Assembly (NCBI RefSeq): GCF_020379485.1
Contig: NW_026014861.1
Location: forward strand, 541,000-604,999
Origin: Brassica napus
Lineage: Eukaryota; Streptophyta; Magnoliopsida; Brassicales; Brassicaceae
Length of the DNA: 64,000 nt
Reading direction: 5' to 3'
Below the pieces are notes generated by a model, which did not search any database, was not told the DNA's origin, and saw only the letters and a list, made by a program, of their open reading frames with translations. Within the stretch, counting starts at the first letter, position 1. Every line of letters starts with the position of its first letter. The position numbers and the translations under genes were made by a program. Shown one piece after another: positions 1-8,484 of this stretch.

Positions 1-210
1 CATCATCAAGGTGAGCAAGACCAAGGAGATGAAGCACAAGAACCGCATATACAAGATGAGCCGGTTCAAGTGCAAGAACAACCAGTATTGAGGAGAAGCA
101 CAAGGCTTAGAAAGGATCCTTCCTCTTGGGTAAACACGCGAGTGTACTACAATGCCCAAGCTGTGGAGCATCCTTCTCAAGCTGTGTGTTCCTTTGCTCA
201 ATACCCTGAA
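1..210 (+). pseudogene. Truncated copia pol fragment (integrase-RT linker)
   Basis: Frame 1 reads an acidic, Gln-rich linker followed by LRRSTRLRKDPSSWVNTRVY and the QAVCSFAQYPE stretch. In the intact elements here this lies between integrase and reverse transcriptase. It is closest to the matching part of element D' (41593-46122). The frame stops just after position 210, where the sequence changes abruptly to LTR-like sequence, so RT, RNase H, the 3' UTR and the polypurine tract are missing. The left side is cut by the window edge. I infer a deletion that fused pol to an LTR. Confidence 0.85.
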
Positions 211-668
211 CTATGAAGGCTTAGGAAACCTTGGGAAGAAGGAATGAGGAGAAGAAGGCATTAAGAGGAGTTAGGCCGAGACAAGACCGTACAGGCCGTA
301 CACTGGCCGTACTGTCCGTACAAGTAGGACACAGCCAAATGGGAAGTTACCCTACCTTGAGGTGAAAGGTAACTTAGAAGGAGTTAACCTTTGGGAGTAA
401 CTGAGCAGACCGTTGAAGATAGGATAAGGGACGCGGCTTGACAGGCTGGACACGAGCTGTAAAGGGAAAGCAAACCTTATCCATCCGGTCACACATGTGA
501 AGCTCCTCATTGGCTCAGTTTGAATTAGGCGCGCCTCTCTTCATTGACTACACATGCTTGTTCTACTTTATCCTTATGAAGCCCTAGGATCTAAAGTCTA
601 TATATTGTAAACTCTCTCATTAATAATAGATGAGACAGTTCTAAACAATCTCTCTCTATACTCATTTC
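211..668 (+). repeat. 5'-truncated copia LTR of the host element, left part
   Basis: LTR-like sequence with a CGTAC-motif cluster (about 284-330), a CCCTAG telobox-like remnant, a TATATAT box and the AATAATAGATGAGACAG segment typical of LTRs in this window. About 17 bp are missing at its start compared with the LTR at 55296. Its last 100 bp resemble D-family LTRs more than the LTR at 55296. Element A interrupts it, and it resumes at 6602. The TSD copy ATTTC is at 664-668. Confidence 0.75.
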
Positions 669-766
669 TGTTGAAATGAGCTGAGTATAAGAAGAGAAGA
701 GAGGAGGAGTTGGAGAACATGAGAGAAGGTTCAGCTTGGGTGAGCTTTGGGAGTGAGGATCAACCA

Positions 767-812
767 GGCCGTACAAGACCGTACATGGCCGTACAGGCCG
801 TACAGTCTGGAC
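767..812 (+). promoter_or_regulatory. CGTAC motif cluster in the A LTR
   Basis: Four CCGTACA-type motifs at roughly 10-bp spacing. GTAC is the core bound by SBP/SPL plant transcription factors, including the copper-response core; this is established knowledge of that family. Similar clusters occur in the other autonomous LTRs of the window. A regulatory role is inferred. Confidence 0.5.
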
Positions 813-1085
813 GGACCATGGTCGACCTTAACTCAACCAAAGGTAACTTATGATCACCCGAGTAAAAGGAAAGTGAAAGAGAAGTTACCTGAGCTTGCAC
901 CTATGGATCAGACCGTTGAACAGGAAGAAAAGGAAGTCCAAGACAGGCTGGCACAGCTGTAAAGAGGAAAGGATCTTGTCCAAGATGCCTTGATGCCAAA
1001 AGCGTGTAAAGCCTCCCATTGGACAATTTGAAATGGGCGCTCCTTCTCCCTTTGACTACACATGCTTAACCTATCTGATTCTCGC

Positions 1086-1114
1086 AAACCCTAGCTCTCT
1101 CTCCTTGTATATAT
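1086..1114 (+). promoter_or_regulatory. Telobox plus TATA box of the A LTR promoter
   Basis: AAACCCTAG (1086-1094) lies about 13 bp before TATATAT (1108-1114), with an AATAAAAG motif about 20 bp downstream. The order telobox, TATA, AATAAA-like recurs in G and in D/D', and more weakly in K and J. This is probably the U3 core promoter and the start of R. Confidence 0.6.
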
Positions 1115-1268
1115 ATCAACTCATGTCATTAATAAAAGATTACACAGTTTGAGTCATTCTCTCTCTCTTGTTCTTGAGTGTTCATCATGATTCTTCACTA
1201 ATCTCTTCATAATCCAATCTCATTCTCTTATTCTCTAAATCACTCTACCTCTTTCTATAAATCTTATA

Positions 1269-1284
1269 TGGTATCAGAGCCAGG
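1269..1284 (+). other. Primer binding site (initiator tRNA-Met type)
   Basis: TGGTATCAGAGCCAGG directly follows the 5' LTR. It is complementary to the 3' end of plant initiator tRNA-Met, the usual copia minus-strand primer. A leader of about 70 bp to the ATG follows. Confidence 0.93.
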
Positions 1285-1355
1285 TTCCTCATAGCCTGGT
1301 GTGTTCATTCCGCAAATCTTCAGCTTCAGTTCAGTACAAGATCACGATCTGAGTT

Positions 1356-4300
1356 ATGCAAGACAAGATGGAAGGAAACAAGGTGCTGGCGGTTCCGGTT
1401 ACATTAAAAGGTGGTGGAAACTACCTGCTTTGGTCACGGCTGGTGAAGACAGTCATTGGGAGCAAGGGTTTATGGGGTCATGTCACAGATGGAGTCCCAA
1501 AACCAGTTGCTATAGATGGAGGTTCCACGGAGATAGTTGTAGCCGATCAAGAGAAGTGGGCGCAAGAGGACCTAAAGGTGTTGGCCGTGTTGCAAGGGTC
1601 ACTTGAAGCTTCAATCTTGGAGGCATATAGCTACTGCGAGACCCCAAAGGCGTTGTGGGAGACGCTTCAGAAAGTGTATGGCAACATCTCCAATCTGAGC
1701 AGGGTGTTTGAAGTAAAGAGAGCTATCAACACACTGATGCAAGAAGAGGAGGAGTTCACTAAACACTTGGGAAAGTTCAGGGCCTTGTGGTCTGAACTAG
1801 AGATGTTGAGGCCAAATACCAATGATGAGGCTACGCTTATGGAGAGGCGTGAGCAAGACCAAGTGTTTGGCTTGTTATTGACACTGAATCCGGTTTACAA
1901 GGATGTGATAAAGCATATGCTGAGGTCTCCAAAGCTCCCGTCCTTTGATGATGTGTGCGCACAGCTACAAAAGGAGGATGACTCTCTTGGCCTGTTTGGT
2001 GGAAAGGGGGAGATGACCTCGGCGAATCAGGTTGAGACGGTCCAAGCAAACAAGGCGGCGTATAAAGGAGATGAGAGGAAGTTTGGTGGCAACTGTGACC
2101 ACTGCAAGAAGCCAGGGCACAAGAGGAGTCAATGCTGGATCCTCCATCCCCACCTCAAGCCATCCAAGTTTGTTAAGGACCGAGAAGGAAGGGCTCATCT
2201 CTCAGCTGAATCAAGTGAGGCCGGATCATCAAGGGGAAGCAATGGTGCTGGTGTGAGAGCTGAGGAGAGTGATGTCAAGGCTATGGCATCTCAGCACACG
2301 TCCGGGAAGAGCAGTATGGAGCATGAGATGATCAGACGTTCTGACATTGATGCCCTCATCAAGGCTCTCAAGGACAATGGTAGTTCTCTTACTCATACTC
2401 TAGGATACTCATATGCTGCGTGTAGTATACCTAGGAGTCTTGAAAACATAGAAACTGAACTGAAAATCCCTAGAACATCTATTGCTAGAATTGAATCACC
2501 AAGTGGATTTGCTGTTCAAAACATGATTAAACCTTTAATTGTGGATTCTGGTGCCTCTCATCATATGATAAGTGACACTAGTCTTATAAAAGATATAGAA
2601 CCAACTACTGGTCATGTTATGATTGCAAATGGTGATAGGATAGCAATAAAAGGAATAGGAAACCTGAAACTATTTGATAAGGAGTCTAAAGCTTTCTATA
2701 TGCCTGAATTTACATCTAATCTATTATCTGTCAAGAAATGCACTACTGATTTACATTGCAATGTTATCTTTAGTCCTAATGATGTGAAGTTTCAGGATAT
2801 TGAGAGTCATAAGTTGATTGGAAAAGGAGTAACCAAAGGAGATCTCTATATGCTTGAAGACATTGCTCCTGTTTCTAACCTTAGTTACTCGTTTCAATCT
2901 GTTTCTGCTTTAAAAAATAATGCATTGTGGCATGCTAGACTAGGCCATCCTCATGTTAGAGCTTTGAACTTAATGTTACCAGGTGTTATGTTTAAAAATA
3001 ATGAATGTGAAGCATGTATATTGGGTAAACATTGTAGAACTGTTTTCCAAAAGTCTAGTACTATTTATGAAAACTGTTTTGATCTTGTGCATTCTGATGT
3101 ATGGACTGCCCCTTGTTTATCTAGAGAAAGTTATAAGTACTTTGTAACATTCATTGATGAAAAATCTAAATACACCTGGATAACACTCATTAAAACAAAA
3201 GATAGTGTGCTTGAAGCATTTAAGAACTTTCAATGCTATGTGACTAACCAATATAATGCAAAGCTTAAGATTTTCAGATCTGATAATGGTGGTGAGTATA
3301 CAAGCAGATTATTCAAGCAACACTTAGCTCAGCATGGGATTCTTCACCAAACTAGTTGTCCCTATACTCCTCAGCAGAATGGTGTGGCAGAAAGGAAGAA
3401 CCGACATCTTATGGAAGTTGCTCGGTCCATGATGTTTCAAAGCAATGTTCCTAAGAGGTATTGGAGTGATGCAGTCATGTCTGCGTGCTATCTGATTAAT
3501 AGGATACCGACCAGAGTGTTGCAAGATCAGTCTCCATTTGAAGTTCTTAACAAGATCAAGCCATCCCTAAACCACTTGAGAGTGTTTGGTTGTGTAAGCT
3601 ATGTGATGGTACCGGGAGAGATGAGAAACAAGCTTGAGCCAAAGAGTATAAGAACTATGTTCATTGGATACTCATCATCTCAGAAGGGATACAAGTGCAT
3701 TGATCCAAAGACAAGAAGAGTACATGTATCTAGAGAAGTAAAATTCATGGAGAGTAAGGGATACTATGAAGAGCGGAGCTGGGAGGATTTGAAAGATCTA
3801 TCTCGGGATTCTGATAAGGCTGCGAGCCTTAGGATCATATTGGAAGGTCTTGGGATCAATCTAACCCAGGATCAAGGAGGACGGAACACATCTAGTTCTC
3901 CTGAAGCTGAAGGAACATCCCACTCTAATCATGAGAGGGGGAATGAAACTGAAGAAGCAAGCCATCCAGAAGAAGGCTTGAGAGACCCTGATCAGTGTGT
4001 GATGATGCAAGATGAAGGGGTTGAGGCAATGGGTGAACCAGAACCTGAAGAAAGTTTACAAGAAGAGGAAGACAATGTGCAACAGCAAGAAGAACAGCAA
4101 GAACCAGTCTCATCAAGGGATAATGTCCCGGCTGAAGCACCACTAAGGAGAAGCACACGGTTGAAGAAGGATGCTTCCAACTGGGTAAACACGAGAGTGT
4201 ACTACAATGCCCAGGCTGTGGAGCATCCCTCCCAAGCAGTGTGTTCCTTTGCCCATTTCCCATCTGATCATTGCGCCTTCATGACAAGCTTAGATGAGAG

Positions 4301-5855
4301 CTTTGTGCCAAGATCATATGAAGAGGCTATGATGCATGAGGAATGGAAGGAGTCGGTTGGAGATGAAGCAAATGCAATGATTAAGAATGACACTTGGTTT
4401 GAAAGTGAACTCCCAAAGGGGAAGAGGGCTGTTACAAGTAGATGGATATTCACCATCAAGTACTTGCCAAATGGACAGATTGATAGGAGAAAGACAAGAT
4501 TGGTGGCTAGAGGATACACTCAAACATATGGAGAGGACTACATAGATACATTTGCTCCTGTTGCTAAGTTACACACCATCAGGATAGTATTGTCCTTGGC
4601 TGTGAATCTTGAGTGGGAGTTGTGGCAGATGGATGTGAAGAATGCATTCCTTCAAGGAGAGTTAGAAGATGAAGTCTATATGTATCCTCCACCAGGCTTA
4701 GAAGGTCTTGTGAAGCCTGGGAATGTTCTAAGACTAAAGAAGGCTATCTATGGTTTGAAACAATCCCCTAGAGCCTGGTACAACAAACTCAGCACTACTC
4801 TGAATGGGCGTGGCTTCAGGAAGTCTGAGTTGGACCACACTCTCTTCACTCTTACTACTCCATCAGGTATCATCTGTCTACTTGTGTATGTCGATGATAT
4901 CATCATAACAGGTAGTGATAAGATTGGGATAAGAGAAACAAAAGAGTTTCTCAAATCTGTTTTTGAAATCAAAGACTTGGGAGAAATGAAATACTTCCTT
5001 GGGATTGAGATATGTAGATCCAAGGAAGGCCTATTCATGTCTCAAAGAAAGTATGCACTTGATCTTTTGAAAGATGCAGGTGTGCTAGGAGGGAAGATAG
5101 CCAAAATGCCCATGGAGGATGGGTATAAGGTTCCACGTGAGGGGGAGCTTGAGGACAGCAAGCTGTTCCATGATCCCAAGCTTTATAGGAAGCTAGTGGG
5201 TAAGCTCATATACTTAACAATCACACGTCCTGATATCTGTTTTGCTGTGAATCAGGTAAGCCAACACATGCAAGTACCAAAGGAACATCATTGGCGCATG
5301 GTGGAGAGGCTCTTGATGTATCTGAATGGATCAGCCGGTCTAGGAGTCTGGTTAGGATGCAACAAGAGTACTGAAGTCGTTGGGTACTGTGATGCTGATT
5401 GGGCTGGTGATCGAGCTGATAGGAGATCAACCACAGGCTATTGCACCTTCATTGGAGGAAATCTAGTGACATGGAAGAGCAAGAAGCAGAAGGTGGTATC
5501 ATGCTCAAGTGCTGAGGCTGAGTATAGGGCAATGCTGAAGCTCACCAACGAGTTGGTATGGATCAAGGGGATCTTGAAGCATTTGGGAATTGAGCAAGCT
5601 ACACCTATGACTATGCATTGTGATAACCAAGCCGCCATCCACATAGCCTCCAACTCGGTGTTTCATGAAAGAACCAAGCACATTGAAGTGGATTGTCATA
5701 AGGTGAGGCAGATGATAGTCTTGGGAGTGATCTTGCCATGCTATACCAGAAGTGAAGATCAGTTAGCTGATGTCTTCACCAAAGCTGCAAGGCAAAAGAC
5801 CATGGAGTCCATCCACATCAGGCTAGGGCTCATTGATCTCACAACAAGTGGCTGA
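1356..5855 (+). CDS. Gag-pol polyprotein of element A (1499 aa)
   Basis: Single uninterrupted copia frame. The gag N-terminal part carries the NYLLWSRLVK and SRVFEVKRAIN motifs. A CCHC zinc knuckle uses Cys247, Cys250, His255 and Cys260. The protease has DSGA with Asp397. The GAG-pre-integrase motif LWHARLGHPH starts near residue 524. Integrase has Asp581, Asp643 and Glu679, a D,D-35-E spacing. An acidic Glu/Gln-rich linker follows. Reverse transcriptase has YVDD with Asp1180-Asp1181. RNase H has GYCDADWAGD (Asp1346), Glu1389 and Asp1423. Met1 is at 1356, but the Met at 1371 (MEGNK) aligns better with the starts of D' and K and may be the real start. No catalytic residue is visibly lost. The order protease-integrase-RT is diagnostic of Ty1/copia. 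I did not assign a lineage. Confidence 0.97.
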   Translation: MQDKMEGNKVLAVPVTLKGGGNYLLWSRLVKTVIGSKGLWGHVTDGVPKPVAIDGGSTEIVVADQEKWAQEDLKVLAVLQGSLEASILEAYSYCETPKALWETLQKVYGNISNLSRVFEVKRAINTLMQEEEEFTKHLGKFRALWSELEMLRPNTNDEATLMERREQDQVFGLLLTLNPVYKDVIKHMLRSPKLPSFDDVCAQLQKEDDSLGLFGGKGEMTSANQVETVQANKAAYKGDERKFGGNCDHCKKPGHKRSQCWILHPHLKPSKFVKDREGRAHLSAESSEAGSSRGSNGAGVRAEESDVKAMASQHTSGKSSMEHEMIRRSDIDALIKALKDNGSSLTHTLGYSYAACSIPRSLENIETELKIPRTSIARIESPSGFAVQNMIKPLIVDSGASHHMISDTSLIKDIEPTTGHVMIANGDRIAIKGIGNLKLFDKESKAFYMPEFTSNLLSVKKCTTDLHCNVIFSPNDVKFQDIESHKLIGKGVTKGDLYMLEDIAPVSNLSYSFQSVSALKNNALWHARLGHPHVRALNLMLPGVMFKNNECEACILGKHCRTVFQKSSTIYENCFDLVHSDVWTAPCLSRESYKYFVTFIDEKSKYTWITLIKTKDSVLEAFKNFQCYVTNQYNAKLKIFRSDNGGEYTSRLFKQHLAQHGILHQTSCPYTPQQNGVAERKNRHLMEVARSMMFQSNVPKRYWSDAVMSACYLINRIPTRVLQDQSPFEVLNKIKPSLNHLRVFGCVSYVMVPGEMRNKLEPKSIRTMFIGYSSSQKGYKCIDPKTRRVHVSREVKFMESKGYYEERSWEDLKDLSRDSDKAASLRIILEGLGINLTQDQGGRNTSSSPEAEGTSHSNHERGNETEEASHPEEGLRDPDQCVMMQDEGVEAMGEPEPEESLQEEEDNVQQQEEQQEPVSSRDNVPAEAPLRRSTRLKKDASNWVNTRVYYNAQAVEHPSQAVCSFAHFPSDHCAFMTSLDESFVPRSYEEAMMHEEWKESVGDEANAMIKNDTWFESELPKGKRAVTSRWIFTIKYLPNGQIDRRKTRLVARGYTQTYGEDYIDTFAPVAKLHTIRIVLSLAVNLEWELWQMDVKNAFLQGELEDEVYMYPPPGLEGLVKPGNVLRLKKAIYGLKQSPRAWYNKLSTTLNGRGFRKSELDHTLFTLTTPSGIICLLVYVDDIIITGSDKIGIRETKEFLKSVFEIKDLGEMKYFLGIEICRSKEGLFMSQRKYALDLLKDAGVLGGKIAKMPMEDGYKVPREGELEDSKLFHDPKLYRKLVGKLIYLTITRPDICFAVNQVSQHMQVPKEHHWRMVERLLMYLNGSAGLGVWLGCNKSTEVVGYCDADWAGDRADRRSTTGYCTFIGGNLVTWKSKKQKVVSCSSAEAEYRAMLKLTNELVWIKGILKHLGIEQATPMTMHCDNQAAIHIASNSVFHERTKHIEVDCHKVRQMIVLGVILPCYTRSEDQLADVFTKAARQKTMESIHIRLGLIDLTTSG

Positions 5856-5888
5856 GTTCCCTTAACCATGGGCTCTTTACTCTTTTTC

Positions 5889-5996
5889 CCTCATCAAGGT
5901 TTTGTCCCAATGGGTTTTCCTTGGTGAGGTTTTTAATGAGGAAGATCTCATGGTTTCCAAGCTTGATCAATCACCAAGATCAAGCTTGAGGGGGAG
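5889..5996 (+). other. 3' two-hairpin module and polypurine tract of A
   Basis: Hairpin 1 (5889-5929) pairs CCTCATCAAGG with CCTTGGTGAGG, an 11-bp stem with one G-U, around an inner CCCAATGGG. Hairpin 2 (5958-5988) is a perfect inverted repeat of CAAGCTTGATC. The polypurine tract AGGGGGAG (5989-5996) abuts the 3' LTR and primes plus-strand DNA. The same module occurs in every element of the window with a readable 3' end. Confidence 0.8.
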
Positions 5997-6596
5997 TGTT
6001 GAAATGAGCTGAGTATAAGAAGAGAAGAGAGGAGGAGTTGGAGAACATGAGAGAAGGTTCAGCTTGGGTGAGCTTTGGGAGTGAGGATCAACCAGGCCGT
6101 ACAAGACCGTACATGGCCGTACAGGCCGTACAGTCTGGACGGACCATGGTCGACCTTAACTCAACCAAAGGTAACTTATGATCACCCGAGTAAAAGGAAA
6201 GTGAAAGAGAAGTTACCTGAGCTTGCACCTATGGATCAGACCGTTGAACAGGAAGAAAAGGAAGTCCAAGACAGGCTGGCACAGCTGTAAAGAGGAAAGG
6301 ATCTTGTCCAAGATGCCTTGATGCCAAAAGCGTGTAAAGCCTCCCATTGGACAGTTTGAAATGGGCGCTCCTTCTCCCTTTGACTACACATGCTTAACCT
6401 ATCTGATTCTCGCAAACCCTAGCTCTCTCTCCTTGTATATATATCAACTCATGTCATTAATAAAAGATTACACAGTTTGAGTCATTCTCTCTCTCTTGTT
6501 CTTGAGTGTTCATCATGATTCTTCACTAATCTCTTCATAATCCAATCTCATTCTCTTATTCTCTAAATCACTCTACCTCTTTCTATAAATCTTATA
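5997..6596 (+). repeat. Element A 3' LTR
   Basis: 600 bp, nearly identical to 669-1268. It is followed directly by the TSD ATTTC. Confidence 0.97.
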
Positions 6597-6601
6597 ATTT
6601 C

Positions 6602-6703
6602 ATTATGATTCTCCATTAGTCTCTAATCTGTCTCTTAATCTCTTATTCTCTTCTATAATCCTTTCTAAACTCAGATAATCATTTACATCCTTAAATCTCA
6701 TAG
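6602..6703 (+). repeat. Host-element LTR, right part after insertion A
   Basis: Continues the LTR interrupted at 668. It reads like the reverse complement of the D LTR start (25169 onward), ending TTAAATCTCATA. No primer binding site follows; the sequence passes straight into gag coding sequence at 6704. An internal deletion removed the binding site, leader and gag N-terminus. Confidence 0.8.
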
Positions 6704-7484
6704 ATGGAAAGTCACTGGTGGCGTACACTGGAGGTTCAAGCAGCAATGACTACATCCGGCGCTCAGACATGGATGCTCTCATCAAGATGCTCAAGGAAAA
6801 CGGTAACAAAAGTAGTATCAACCTTGGTTATTCATTTGGTGCATCTATGATTAAGAGTGTGTCTGATTGTGTTGAGAACGAACCTAGACTTGATAGGACT
6901 GAAAGTATACTAAAGAGTATAGGAAATGGATATAAACCAGCTAGTATTCTCTGTCAAGCTCATATTGCTAGAAACATGTCTAAAGCATTAATAGTTGATT
7001 CTGGTGCATCTCATCACATGATAAGTGACACTAGATTGATTAAGGACATTCAACCTGCAAATGGACATGTTATGATTGCTAATGGTGATAAGATTCCCAT
7101 AAAAGGAATAGGAAAACTTAAGTTGTTTGAAAAAGAATCTAAAGCCTTCTATATGCCTGAATTTACATCTAATCTATTGTCGGTTAAGAGATGCACTACT
7201 GACTTGCAATGTAATGTTATATTCAGTCCTAATGATGTGAAGTTTCAGGATATTGAGAGCAGCAAGATGATTGGGAAAGGAGTTACTAAAGGAGACCTTT
7301 ATTTACTTGAAGATCTTACTCCTGTTCCTAGTCATTGTTGTTCATTTACATTTGCTTCTGATTCTGTCTCTAGTTTGAATAAGAATGCATTGTGGCATGC
7401 TAGATTAGGTCACCCTCATGCTAAACCTTTGAACTTAATGGTACCAGGTGTTATTTATGAGAATAAAGATTGTGAAGCTTGTAT
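6704..7484 (+). pseudogene. Host copia: gag tail, protease, pre-integrase start
   Basis: The frame opens inside gag (DGKSLVAYTGG) and reads IRRSDMDALIKMLKENGN, the protease motif VDSGASHHM (Asp codon 6997-6999), and LWHARLGHPH up to DCEAC. It is split there by element C, after the TSD copy TGTAT at 7480-7484. The zinc knuckle and N-terminal gag are deleted. The frame resumes in phase at 14854. An apparent open frame continuing to 7530 is read-through into the C LTR, not a natural protein end. Confidence 0.9.
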
Positions 7485-8484
7485 TGTTGACTTGAAGAAA
7501 GAAATGGAGCCAATGGAGGAGTTGGGTTGAGTTTGGGTCTTGAGCAAGAATAGGGCAAGACCTCCGGAGATTGTCTATCAAGGCTTTAGGAGTGTTCAGG
7601 AGTGTCCAGAAGTATCCAAATGAGGTGTGCAAAGTTAGGGTCAAGTCCAGGAGGGACTTAGACATACTTAGACACCATTTGGAGTCAGTTGGGTGATGGT
7701 GCAGAAATAGGGTCGAGCATCGGTACGGATGGTACGGACCGTACGAACTTAGGGCGACCAAGATCATGTTCAGACTCAACCATTTGAGAAGATTGGGAGT
7801 TGGTGCAAAAATAAGGAGAGGTACGGACAGGCGGTCCGTACCATCGACCGTACTTGTTCCGGATCAACCTGAAATGAAGCTGTGCAAACTTAGGGCGCAA
7901 GAGAAGACAAACCTGAGTTATCTTGTGACTGTTTGTGGATAAGGGAGAGCTAGGGCGTGGTCAATGACAGGCTGTATTTGTGTTGTAAAGGAAAAGCAGC
8001 CTTGACCATGTATCTAGCCATCTTTGTGAATAAGGTTCATGGGAGCCTTAAGGGAACCAATCAGGAGCCAGCCCTTGCTTTGACCAGTTTGAATCAACCA
8101 ATCAGCATCCATCACGTCCTCAGCAACCCACCAGACTCCATCCTAGCCATCTATTTCAATTCAGTCATTTCTATCCATTAGATTAAGGGTTTATGAGTTT
8201 GCAATGTGTAAAGCTTATAAATAAGCTATGTATGGACGTTTTTGTGTCTCTCAAGAGAGTGAGGGGGATTTCCCCTCCTCCTTCATAATACAAAGTGTGT
8301 TCTTGGATAAGAATCCCTCAAACTACCCCTTTCTTATACTTAAATCTCTTAATCTCTCTAAATCTCTTGTTTCTGTCCAAGTTCATACTGTTTTCATCAG
8401 ACCTTTCTCTCTTCAGTTCAAGCTCTCATTTCGCCCTTAGTGGCTTGTTCTCACACACACAGCCTGAGCTCTGAAAACCTAACA
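7485..8484 (+). repeat. Element C LTR 1
   Basis: 1000 bp, TGTTGA...AACA. It contains TATAAATA at about 8216-8223, GTACGG motifs, and a perfect inverted repeat GGTACGGAC/GTCCGTACC at 7820-7842. It carries private differences from LTRs 2 and 3 near 7975-7990. Confidence 0.95.

Larger units (their letters stand above)
669..1268 (+). repeat. Element A 5' LTR
   Basis: 600 bp, matching 5997-6596 in length. It holds a CGTAC cluster, a telobox, a TATA box and an AATAAAAG signal (U3-R order). It ends directly before the TGGTATCAGAGC primer binding site. Confidence 0.97.
669..6596 (+). mobile_element. Element A: full-length Ty1/copia retrotransposon
   Basis: Complete element of 5928 bp. It has two 600-bp LTRs, a primer binding site, one gag-pol frame and a polypurine tract directly before the 3' LTR. 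The TSD ATTTC is at 664-668 and 6597-6601. The LTRs start TGTTGA and end TTATA, so the termini are TG...TA rather than TG...CA. By eye I found one LTR difference (ATTTG at about 1027 versus GTTTG). It sits inside the LTR of the older host element. All visible signals for autonomous transposition are intact. Confidence 0.97.

Noticed and set aside
1269..1284. tRNA-like sequence TGGTATCAGAGCC, recurring through the window
   Set aside because: Only the primer-binding complement of initiator tRNA-Met, not a tRNA gene; no cloverleaf nearby.
3925..4263. Antisense open frames overlapping gag-pol (here and in every other element)
   Set aside because: They recur opposite the conserved sense coding regions and look like shadows of codon bias, with no independent features.
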